Shown piece after piece: positions 1 through 7,991 of a stretch of 64,000 bases of DNA. Origin of the DNA: Pseudideonella sakaiensis (GTDB lineage Bacteria > Pseudomonadota > Gammaproteobacteria > Burkholderiales > Burkholderiaceae_C); NCBI RefSeq assembly GCF_001293525.1, contig NZ_BBYR01000041.1, forward strand, positions 1 through 64,000. The letters run 5' to 3'. A program made the position numbers and the translations under genes. The notes under the pieces were generated by a model. That model did not search any database and was not told the origin of the DNA. It saw only the letters and a list, made by a program, of their open reading frames with translations. Numbering within the stretch: the stretch's first letter is position 1; each line of letters starts with the position of its first letter.

Positions 1-462
1 GTGATCGACGGCATCGCCTTCCAGACCAACATCCTGGCGCTGAACGCCGCGGTGGAAGCCGCGCGGGCCGGCGAGCAGGGCCGCGGCTTCGCGGTGGTGG
101 CCGGCGAGGTGCGCAGCCTGGCGCAGCGCAGCGCCGAGGCGGCCAAGGAGATCAAGGCCCTGATCGCTGCCAGCGTGCAGCGGGTGGAGCAGGGCACGGC
201 GCAGGTCGACCGCGCCGGCGAGACCATGGCCGAGGTGGTGCAGTCCATCCGGCGCGTGACGGACATCGTGAACGAGATCAGCACCGCGAGCGCGGAGCAG
301 AGTGCCGGCGTGCGCCAGGTCGGCGAAGCGATCGCGCAGATGGACCAGACCACGCAGCAGAACGCCGCGCTGGTCGAGCAGAGCGCCGCGGCGGCGGAGA
401 GCCTGCGCCAGCAGGCCCAGCAGCTGGTGCAGGCGGTGGCGGTGTTCCGCCTGGCCGCCTGA
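1..462 (+). CDS. Methyl-accepting chemotaxis protein, C-terminal part
   Basis: This is the last 153 residues of a chemotaxis receptor; the gene enters from the left edge. The first residues form the conserved cytoplasmic hairpin tip that contacts CheA and CheW ([19 protein letters not shown], then [15 protein letters not shown]), followed by a heptad-rich coiled coil containing the [18 protein letters not shown] methylation-helix type segment. The protein ends FRLAA, so there is no C-terminal NWETF-type pentapeptide for CheR/CheB docking. The ligand-binding part lies outside the window, so the stimulus cannot be guessed. The following 253 bases hold no gene that I can support. Confidence 0.95.
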   Translation: MIDGIAFQTNILALNAAVEAARAGEQGRGFAVVAGEVRSLAQRSAEAAKEIKALIAASVQRVEQGTAQVDRAGETMAEVVQSIRRVTDIVNEISTASAEQSAGVRQVGEAIAQMDQTTQQNAALVEQSAAAAESLRQQAQQLVQAVAVFRLAA

Positions 463-715
463 GCGCGGCGCCCACCGGGCCACCCGGATCGGCCCGGGCC
501 TCCGCGACAGCCGGCCCTGCCGGCCGTTCCGGCGGCCCCGAGCCGTCCGGGCCCGGCGCGACTGCGGTCTCTGCCGGCCGCGGTCACGGCACCGGCGGGC
601 CGGTGGCATGATCCCGGGTCAGCGGCCGCCGAAAGGCGGCCGCTGCACATGCGGCGCCCGGCCCACCCGGCCGCGCGGCCGCCGCCCGACTTGCCGCCAC
701 CCGACGAGACCGCCC

Positions 716-2758
716 ATGGACATGCCGACCAATGCGCTGCTGATCGACTGGAATGCCCCGGTCAGCCTGCCCGATTTCAGCCGCATCCGCGCCGAGGACT
801 TCCGCCCGGCGCTGGAACGTGCAATGGCGCTGCACCGGGAAGAGCTGGCCCGCATCGCGTCGGACCCGCGTCCGCCCGGCTTCGACGACACGCTGGGTGC
901 CTACGACCGCGCCGGCGAACTGTTGCGGCGCACCGAATCCGTGTTCCACAGCCTGGCCGCCTCTGCCACCTCCCCCGAACTGCAGGCCGTGCAGCGCGAG
1001 ATGGCCGGCCCGCTGGCGGCGCATGCGTCCGCCGTGCTGCAGGACGAGGCCCTGTTCCGGCGCATCGATGCCGTGCACGCGCGCCGCGACGCGCTGGGCC
1101 TGGACGCCGAGCAGCGCCGCCTCGTCGAGCGCGTGCACAACGATTTCGTGCGCGCCGGCGCGGCGCTCGCGCCGGCCGCGCGCGCGCGTTACGCCGAGAT
1201 CATGCAGCGCCTGGCGGCGCTGACGACCGCCTTCGGCCAGCACGTGCTGCAGGCCGAATCGTCCTATGCCCTGCCGCTGCCGGACGAGGCCGCGATGGCC
1301 GGCCTGCCCGAGTTCGTGCGCGCCGCGGCGCGCCAGGCCGGCGCCGAGCGCGGCCTCGGCGGGCCGGTGATCACGCTGTCGCGCTCGCTGATCGTGCCCT
1401 TCCTGAGCTTCTCGGAGCGGCGCGACCTGCGCGAGGCGGCCTGGCGGGCCTGGGTCGGCCGCGGCGAGGCCGACGGCGCGCACGACAACCGGCCGATCGC
1501 CGCCGAGATCCTCGCACTGCGCCAGGAGCAGGCGCGGCTGCTGGGCTACGCCACCTTCGCCGACTACGCGATCGCCGACAACATGGCCGGCACGCGGGAG
1601 CGGGTCTGGGCACTGCTCGACGAGGTCTGGGCGCGGGCGCTGCCGGCCGTGGAGCGGGAGCGCGCGATGCTGGCGCAGGCGCAGGCCGCCGCCGGTGCGA
1701 GCGGGCCGATCGAGGCCTGGGACTGGCGCTACTGGGCCGAGAAGGTGCGCCAGCAGCACTACGCGCTGGACGAGGCGGCGCTGAAGCCCTATTTCCCGCT
1801 GCCGGCGATGGTGGCGGCTGCCTTCGACTGCGCGCAGCGCCTGTTCGGCATCCGCTTCACGCCGCGGCGCGAGCTCGCCGCCTACCACCCCGACGTCGAC
1901 GTCTACGAGGTGGCCGACGCCGCCGGCCGCGTGATCGGCCTGTTCCTGCACGACAACTTCGCGCGCGCCACCAAGCGCAGCGGGGCCTGGATGAACACGC
2001 TGTCGAACCAGCACCGCAACGGCGCCGAGCAGGTGCCGGTGGTGCTGAACAACAACAACTTCGCGAAGGCCGGTGCCGGCGAGCCCACGCTGCTCTCGCC
2101 CGACGACGTGCGCACGCTGTTCCACGAGTTCGGCCACGGCCTGCACGGCCTGCTGTCGGACGTGCGCTACCAGCGCCTGGCCGGCACCGAGGTGCTGCGC
2201 GACTTCGTCGAGCTGCCGTCGCAGCTCTACGAGCACTGGGCCCAGGAGCGGGAGGTGCTGCGCCGCCATGCGCGCCACTGGCAGACCGGCGAGCCGCTGC
2301 CCGACGCGCTGATCGAGCGCCTGGAGGCGGCGCGCCAGTTCGGCCAGGGCTACGAGACCGTGCGCTACACCGCCAGCGCGATCGTCGACCTGGCCGCGCA
2401 CGAGCAGGCCGAACCGATCGACGACGTGGTGGCCTTCGAGGCGCGGGTGATGGCCGAGCGCGGCCTGCCGCCGGCGGTCGGCATGAACCACCGGCTGCCG
2501 CACTTCCAGCACCTGTTCGCCGGCTCCGGCTACGCCGCGGGCTACTACGTCTACCTCTGGGCCGAGGTGCTGGACGCCGACGCCTACGACGCCTTCGTCG
2601 AGGCCGGCGACCCCTTCGACCCGGCCACCGCCGAGCGCCTGCTGCGCTGCATCTACGCGCGCGGCGACAGCGTCGAGCCGGCGGCCACCTACCGCGCCTT
2701 CCGCGGCCGCGATCCGAGGATCGAGCCGATGCTGAAGGACCGGGGGCTGCTGGCTTGA
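716..2758 (+). CDS. prlC: M3 family oligopeptidase (oligopeptidase A type)
   Basis: A 680-residue cytoplasmic zinc metallopeptidase that degrades short peptides, the usual size for thimet-oligopeptidase-like oligopeptidase A. The gluzincin motif HEFGH is at residues 470-474 (zinc ligands H470 and H474, catalytic E471) and the third ligand is E499 in FVELPSQLYEHW. The C-terminal half also has the family segments SGYAAGYYVYLWAEV and MNHRLPHFQHLF. The ATG at 716 is chosen because the coding pattern and family similarity begin at MDMPTNALLIDW; an open frame continues upstream but is a non-homologous shadow. The stop codon overlaps the next gene's probable TTG start (TTGA), which suggests translational coupling. 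prlC versus dcp is an inference from overall similarity. Confidence 0.93.
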   Translation: MDMPTNALLIDWNAPVSLPDFSRIRAEDFRPALERAMALHREELARIASDPRPPGFDDTLGAYDRAGELLRRTESVFHSLAASATSPELQAVQREMAGPLAAHASAVLQDEALFRRIDAVHARRDALGLDAEQRRLVERVHNDFVRAGAALAPAARARYAEIMQRLAALTTAFGQHVLQAESSYALPLPDEAAMAGLPEFVRAAARQAGAERGLGGPVITLSRSLIVPFLSFSERRDLREAAWRAWVGRGEADGAHDNRPIAAEILALRQEQARLLGYATFADYAIADNMAGTRERVWALLDEVWARALPAVERERAMLAQAQAAAGASGPIEAWDWRYWAEKVRQQHYALDEAALKPYFPLPAMVAAAFDCAQRLFGIRFTPRRELAAYHPDVDVYEVADAAGRVIGLFLHDNFARATKRSGAWMNTLSNQHRNGAEQVPVVLNNNNFAKAGAGEPTLLSPDDVRTLFHEFGHGLHGLLSDVRYQRLAGTEVLRDFVELPSQLYEHWAQEREVLRRHARHWQTGEPLPDALIERLEAARQFGQGYETVRYTASAIVDLAAHEQAEPIDDVVAFEARVMAERGLPPAVGMNHRLPHFQHLFAGSGYAAGYYVYLWAEVLDADAYDAFVEAGDPFDPATAERLLRCIYARGDSVEPAATYRAFRGRDPRIEPMLKDRGLLA

Positions 2759-3180
2759 AGGCCGCGCTGCCGCCCGTGCCGGAGCAGCGTGTCGACGACG
2801 ACGACGACGACGCGCCGCGCCCGGTGCCGTCCCGGACGCCCGCCCGGCGCCGCCACCTGCGCGCCGGCCGCGTGGCCTTTGCGCTGCTGGTGGTCGTGAT
2901 CGCCGTGCTGGCCTGGATCCCGGGGCGGCAGTTCCCGGCGCCGAACTCCCACGACAAGCTGAACCACCTGCTGGCCTTCACGACGCTGATGGCGGTGGGC
3001 TGGCGGGTGTTCCCGGCCCAGCGGCTGCGCGCGCTCGCCGGGCTGTTCGCCTTCGGCGTGCTGATCGAGCTGGTGCAACTCGGCGTGCCCGGGCGCAGCG
3101 CCGAGTTCGGCGACCTGCTGGCCGACGCGCTGGGCCTCGGGCTGGGCGCGGCCCTCGGTGCGCTGCTCGATCGGCGCTGA
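2755..3180 (+). CDS. VanZ-like family membrane protein
   Basis: A 141-residue inner-membrane protein with about four transmembrane segments (near residues 41-57, 74-88, 93-111 and 119-137). The conserved VanZ-family pattern is visible: HDKLNHLLAF at the start of helix 2, E in LIELVQLGVPGR, and the EFGDLLADALG acidic motif. The N-terminus carries a run of six aspartates and an Arg-rich stretch. The start is uncertain: TTG at 2755 overlaps the M3 peptidase stop and has a G-rich stretch about 8 bases upstream; GTG at 2824 is the alternative. Its function is unknown beyond the family assignment. Confidence 0.8.
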   Translation: MKAALPPVPEQRVDDDDDDAPRPVPSRTPARRRHLRAGRVAFALLVVVIAVLAWIPGRQFPAPNSHDKLNHLLAFTTLMAVGWRVFPAQRLRALAGLFAFGVLIELVQLGVPGRSAEFGDLLADALGLGLGAALGALLDRR

Positions 3181-3195
3181 GCGGCGGCGGGACGA

Positions 3196-6100
3196 TCAGT
3201 CCGCCGCCACCGCCGCCAGGTTGTCGTCCGAGTTGCGGTCGATGCGCTTGTTGTAGGGGTCGACGCCGACGTGCGTCGGCCGCCGGTCCACCACCACCCG
3301 GACCTCGGTGCGCCCGCTGCGCAGCACCTGGCGCCCGACGTGCAGCACGTTGCCGGCGCCGAAGCCCTTGCGGCCGGGCTCGGCATCGAAGACGCCCAGC
3401 TCGAAGGCCTCGTCCAGCGGCACCTCGGTCTCGCGGCCCTTGCCGTCGGCGCGCAGCTTGCGCCCCTCGACCGTGAAGCGGACCTCCCAGCGGCCGTCGT
3501 CGAGCCGGCGCGCGCGCGGCTCCAGCGCCTTCATGTCGTAGAGCGTGATGGTCTCGAACAGGTCGGTGATCAGCGCGGCGTGGGCCGGGCCGGCCTCCTC
3601 GCGCAGCAGCGCCAGGAAGTCGCGTGCATTGGGGTAGGGTGCCGGCTGGAAGGCGTGGCGCTCGACCAGCCGGCGCAGCGCGCGGCCGACCACGTCGGCG
3701 CCCATCGCCTCGTGCGCCCACCACATCGCCAGCGCGCCCTTCTGGTAGTGGATGTAGGGCTGGTTCTCCACCCGCATCAGCGGCAGTTCCTCCACCACCT
3801 CGCCGCCGCGCGCGCGCAGGTAGCGGTCCAGCTCGAACTTCAGGAAGCGGCGCATCGCCGCGGGGCCGTAGAGCTTCTCCATCACCAGCATCGCGCCGTA
3901 CTGCGCGAAGCTCTCGCTGAGCATCGTCGAGCCCTGCTGGTCCGCGCCGATCACCTGGTGCGCCCACCACTGGTGGGCCATCTCGTGCGCGGTCACGTAG
4001 GTGACGAGGTCGATCTGGTCTGGCGCCGGCTCGGCCTGCACGAAGCCGATCGCCTCCGAATAGGGCATGGTGTGCGCGAAGGCCTGCGCGAAGTTCGCAT
4101 AGGCCGGGAACTCCAGCACCCGCGCCTGGCGGAACTGGTAGGGGCCGAAGCGCTCGTGGAAGGTCGCCAGCGAGGCCTCCATCGCCCGCAGCATGCGGTC
4201 GACGTTGCGCTCGTGCCCGGGGTGGTGGTAGACGGCCAGCTCGACCGGCGCGCCGCCCGGCGGCGTCCAGGTGCTGCGCCGCACCGCGTAGCGCGCGGAC
4301 TGCAGCGAGAAGAAGTGGTGGATCGGTGCCTCGGTGCGCGTGTGCAGCGTGCGGCGGCCGCCGGCGGTGGTGTCGCTGAGCACCGTGCCCGGCGCCACCG
4401 GCACCTGGTCCGCGTCGGTGCTCAGGCGCAGCTCGGCCTGCACGAAGTCGCTGTCGTGGCGCAGGTAGTGGTTGGCGCGCGCGGACTCGTCCTCCAGCGG
4501 CGCCATGCGCAGCTCCGGCGGCAGGCCATGCTTGCGGCGCTTCGAGCGCTCGCTGAGCAGGCCGTTCATGTCCATGCCGAGGATCGGCGTCAGCTCGGTG
4601 TTGTCGAGGAAGCTGCCGTTCTCGACGATGCGCGTCAGCGGGCGGCCGTTCGGGAAGCCGCGCTCCTCGAGCAGGCTCTCGAACTGCAGCCGGCGCGTCT
4701 CGCCCGGCTGCATCGGTACGGCGAAGCGGTAGACCCGGTAGCGCCAGTCGCCCTCGTCACGCACCAGCGTCGCGCCCTCCACGGTCAGCGCGCGCATCTG
4801 CAGCGGCGGCAGCCAGCGCACGTGCAGCTCGGCCAGCGGGGCCGCGTTGCGGTTGACCATCGTGTACTCGCCGCGCGCCAGCGCACGGGCCTCGCGCGGG
4901 TGCAGCGAGACCTCGAGCGAGACCCGCGTGATGCGCGGCCGCGGCACGTCGCGCAGCGGCAGGAAGCGCCGCTCGTACGCCGCCAGCCGCGCCTCCTCCT
5001 CGGTGGCCGGCCGGTAGGTGTTGAGCACGTTGGTGTTGTAGAAGACCCAGCCGCCCAGGCCGGCCCAGGCCAGCGTGGCCACGCCGAGCAGGCGCAGCGG
5101 CGCGCCGGCCAGGCGCCGCGGCAGCGCGCGCAGCCGCGGGCGCAGCGCGTCCTGGGTGCCGCGCCGCCACAGCCCGTGCGCCAGCACCAGCAGCATCACC
5201 GCGAAGGCCAGCCAGTAGGCCTGCACCCAGGCGCGGCCGATCCAGAAGCGGCCCATGCCGTTCATGTCAGACAGCGGCACCGGCGGCGTGTTGCCGTAGT
5301 TGTAGAGCACGTGCTCGTAGCCGAGGTTGCCGAGCGTCAGCGAGGCCACCACGTAGAGCAGCATCACCGCCCAGCCGGCCGGCTTGGCCGGCACCAGCAC
5401 CTGCACCACCACCGCCAGCACCGCCAGCAGCAGCCCGCCGATCACGCCCGGCAGCACGAACCAGCCGAGGTAGGCCAGCGGCTCGACCTCGCGCAGGCCC
5501 TTCAGCCACTGGAAGCCGATGCCCGTCAGCATCGCCGCCGCGTAGGTGGCGGCCAGCACGCCGGCGATCGCCACCACCTTGGGCAGCAGGTGCGTCCAGC
5601 CGGGCGCCGCGGTGGCGTCGACGATCTCGTGCATGCGCTGCTGGCGGTCGCGCCAGACCAGCTCGCCGGCGTAGTAGATCGCGATGATGATCGGGAAGAT
5701 CGTGAACGAGCCCTCGAGCGCCTGCACCACCGCCCGCGTCACCGGCAGGAAGGGCGTGCCGCGCTGCTCGGCCACCGCCACCAGCGCGCCGATGCTGTTG
5801 AACACGCCCAGCGCCAGCAGCACGAAGAAGGCCGGGCTGCGGAACACGAAGGCCATGTCGAAGCGGGCCAGCGCCCACAGCGAGGCCCAGGCGGCCGCAC
5901 CCCGCGGCGCCGCGGACGCGCTCGCCTGGGTCGCGGCCCGCGGCGCGGGAAGCGCGGCCGGCGCCGCTGCGGGCGCATCCGCCGCGGCCGGTGCGGCCTG
6001 CCGGCGGCGCCGCCATGGCGGGCCCTCGGCGCGCCAGCCCAGGCAGGCCAGCCCGAACAGCAGCACCGCCACGCCGAGCCAGAGCAGCCGGTTCCACAGC

Positions 6101-6813
6101 AGCCGGCCTTCCAGCGGCGGCAGCTGGGTGTTGCGGTCGGCGGCCGTCCAGTAGCGCGTGGCCTGCTGGAAGGCGCTGCCGCCGAAGGGGTCGGCGAGGG
6201 CCGCGACGGCGTCGTGCGAGGGGTCGCGCAGCAGCACGCGCGAGGTGATGTAGAGCACCAGGAAGGCGACCACGCCGACGTAGGTCCACATCATCGAGCG
6301 CGTCACGGTGGCCAGCGCGAAGAAGCCGGCGCCCATCACCAGCAGGGTCGGCAGCGCCAGCATCAGCTGCACCTGCACGTAGTGCCAGGGCACGCGCGGG
6401 CCGAGCTTCTCCGGGTCCAGCCAGGGCATCAGGCTGCCGAGGAAGAGGCCCAGCGGCACGCAGCAGCTGACCAGGAAGGCGACCGCGAAGGCGCCGGCGA
6501 AGCGGCCGGTGAGCAGCGTCAGCCAGCCGACGCGGGTCGCGCGGACGATCGGCGCGAAGCCGGTCTCGTCGTCGCGGATCACCACGTTGGCGACGAAGGC
6601 GGTGACGATGAAGATGCCGAACAGGTTCAGGATCGACACCGCCTGCGCGATCGCGAACGGCGCATTCAGGTTCACGTTGCCGCGCGCGCCCAGCTGGATC
6701 TCGTCGATCGTGACCGAGCCGAAGGCGAGCAGGAAGAACAGCGCGCAGGCCACCGCGAACAGCGGCGAGCGGGCCTGGAAGCGGGCCTCGAAGGCGGCGA
6801 CATGGGCGAGCAT
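3196..6813 (-). CDS. ABC-2 permease fused to M1 family aminopeptidase
   Basis: A 1,205-residue fusion. Roughly the first 590 residues are an ABC-2 type permease with about twelve hydrophobic segments in two halves, separated by a cytoplasmic Ala/Pro-rich stretch near residues 280-315. The last ~600 residues resemble M1 (gluzincin) metallopeptidases: HEMAHQWW supplies the zinc-binding HExxH, and the downstream SESFAQY segment supplies the glutamate ligand. Topology suggests that the peptidase faces the periplasm. The ATG at 6813 is chosen because GGAG sits 7 bases upstream; GTG at 6831 would add six residues and lacks such a site. The ATPase gene ends 22 bases upstream on the same strand, so the two form one transporter. 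The substrate is unknown. Confidence 0.92.
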   Translation of the reverse strand: MLAHVAAFEARFQARSPLFAVACALFFLLAFGSVTIDEIQLGARGNVNLNAPFAIAQAVSILNLFGIFIVTAFVANVVIRDDETGFAPIVRATRVGWLTLLTGRFAGAFAVAFLVSCCVPLGLFLGSLMPWLDPEKLGPRVPWHYVQVQLMLALPTLLVMGAGFFALATVTRSMMWTYVGVVAFLVLYITSRVLLRDPSHDAVAALADPFGGSAFQQATRYWTAADRNTQLPPLEGRLLWNRLLWLGVAVLLFGLACLGWRAEGPPWRRRRQAAPAAADAPAAAPAALPAPRAATQASASAAPRGAAAWASLWALARFDMAFVFRSPAFFVLLALGVFNSIGALVAVAEQRGTPFLPVTRAVVQALEGSFTIFPIIIAIYYAGELVWRDRQQRMHEIVDATAAPGWTHLLPKVVAIAGVLAATYAAAMLTGIGFQWLKGLREVEPLAYLGWFVLPGVIGGLLLAVLAVVVQVLVPAKPAGWAVMLLYVVASLTLGNLGYEHVLYNYGNTPPVPLSDMNGMGRFWIGRAWVQAYWLAFAVMLLVLAHGLWRRGTQDALRPRLRALPRRLAGAPLRLLGVATLAWAGLGGWVFYNTNVLNTYRPATEEEARLAAYERRFLPLRDVPRPRITRVSLEVSLHPREARALARGEYTMVNRNAAPLAELHVRWLPPLQMRALTVEGATLVRDEGDWRYRVYRFAVPMQPGETRRLQFESLLEERGFPNGRPLTRIVENGSFLDNTELTPILGMDMNGLLSERSKRRKHGLPPELRMAPLEDESARANHYLRHDSDFVQAELRLSTDADQVPVAPGTVLSDTTAGGRRTLHTRTEAPIHHFFSLQSARYAVRRSTWTPPGGAPVELAVYHHPGHERNVDRMLRAMEASLATFHERFGPYQFRQARVLEFPAYANFAQAFAHTMPYSEAIGFVQAEPAPDQIDLVTYVTAHEMAHQWWAHQVIGADQQGSTMLSESFAQYGAMLVMEKLYGPAAMRRFLKFELDRYLRARGGEVVEELPLMRVENQPYIHYQKGALAMWWAHEAMGADVVGRALRRLVERHAFQPAPYPNARDFLALLREEAGPAHAALITDLFETITLYDMKALEPRARRLDDGRWEVRFTVEGRKLRADGKGRETEVPLDEAFELGVFDAEPGRKGFGAGNVLHVGRQVLRSGRTEVRVVVDRRPTHVGVDPYNKRIDRNSDDNLAAVAAD

Positions 6814-6835
6814 CGCGGGGCTCCGGGACACGGGC

Positions 6836-7732
6836 TCAGGCGGCCACGGCGGCCACGGCCGGCCGGCGCTGCTGCGCGAGCGTGGCGAAGTAGAGGTCCT
6901 CGAGCGAGGCCTCGACCGGCTCGAAGCCGCCGTCCGGCCGGTCGTCGGCCAGCACGTGCACCAGGGTCTGGCCGCCGCGCAGTCGGGTCGAGATCACCGC
7001 CATCGCGGCGCGCAGTTCCGCCAGCGCGGCCTTGTCCACCGTCTTGCGCCAGAGCCGGCCGGCCAGCTGGCGCACCAGCTCGGCCGGCGCGCCGACCTGC
7101 ACGATGCGGCCCTGGTGGATGATGGCCATGCGCGGGCACAGGTCCGCCACGTCCTCCACCAGGTGGGTCGACAGGATCACCACCACCTGCTCGCCGATCT
7201 CGGCCAGCAGGTTGTTGAAGCGGTGACGCTCCTCCGGGTCCAGCCCCGCCGTCGGCTCGTCGACGATGATCAGCCGCGGCTGGCCGAGCAGCGCCTGCGC
7301 GATGCCGAAGCGCTGGCGCATGCCGCCCGAGAAGCCCGCCACCGCCTTCTTGCGCACCGACCACAGGTTCACCTGCGCCAGCAGCGCCTCCACCGCCTCG
7401 CGGCGCTGCGCCCGGCCGCCCAGGCCCTTCAGCACCGCCAGGTGGTCCAGCAGGGCCTCGGCCGAGACCCGCGGGTAGACGCCGAAGTCCTGCGGCAGGT
7501 AGCCGAGCACCGCGCGCAGGTCCTGCGGCCGGGCGATCGCGTCGATCTCGCCGAAGCGGATCCGGCCCGCCGTCGGCGTCTGCAGCGTCGCGATGCAGCG
7601 CATCAGCGTCGACTTGCCGGCCCCGTTCGGGCCGAGCAGGCCGAACATGCCGGTCGGGATCTCGAGCGTCGCGTCGGCGAGCGCGCGCGTGCCGTTCGGG
7701 TAGACGTGGCTGACGCCTTGCAGGCTGAGCAT
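6836..7732 (-). CDS. ABC transporter ATP-binding protein
   Basis: A 298-residue ATPase that powers the permease-peptidase fusion encoded just downstream. It has a Walker A motif (GPNGAGKST), a Q-loop (YLPQDFGVYP), an ABC signature (FSGGMRQR), a Walker B motif (LIIVDEPTAGLDP) and the H-loop histidine (LSTHLVEDV). The layout matches ABC-2 exporter subunits such as the CcmA/NatA type. The start ATG has a strong AGGAGG ribosome-binding site. The next gene begins within about 25 bases of its stop, indicating one transcript. The 259 bases upstream contain a TAGGAT hexamer about 60 bases before the start, but no convincing -35 element. Confidence 0.95.
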   Translation of the reverse strand: MLSLQGVSHVYPNGTRALADATLEIPTGMFGLLGPNGAGKSTLMRCIATLQTPTAGRIRFGEIDAIARPQDLRAVLGYLPQDFGVYPRVSAEALLDHLAVLKGLGGRAQRREAVEALLAQVNLWSVRKKAVAGFSGGMRQRFGIAQALLGQPRLIIVDEPTAGLDPEERHRFNNLLAEIGEQVVVILSTHLVEDVADLCPRMAIIHQGRIVQVGAPAELVRQLAGRLWRKTVDKAALAELRAAMAVISTRLRGGQTLVHVLADDRPDGGFEPVEASLEDLYFATLAQQRRPAVAAVAA

Positions 7733-7991
7733 GGGTTCCTCCTCGCGGATGCCGGTCGCATCGCGGCGGCCCGGTCTCGGTCTGTTTCGGCCATCCTAGC
7801 GCGCGGGTCGGCTGGACGGCATCCGGCGCCGACGAACGGGCGGACGGGGCGGCCAGGCTGCGACGCGGGCGGATGGGACGGGCAGATCAGGGCGTCGGTG
7901 CGGCGAAGCGCGGCGGCGCGAGCGGCCCTGCCGGCCGGGGTCCGCGGGGACGATTCGTCGCGCCCCGGCGGGCTGGCGGGCGGGTCGCCGG

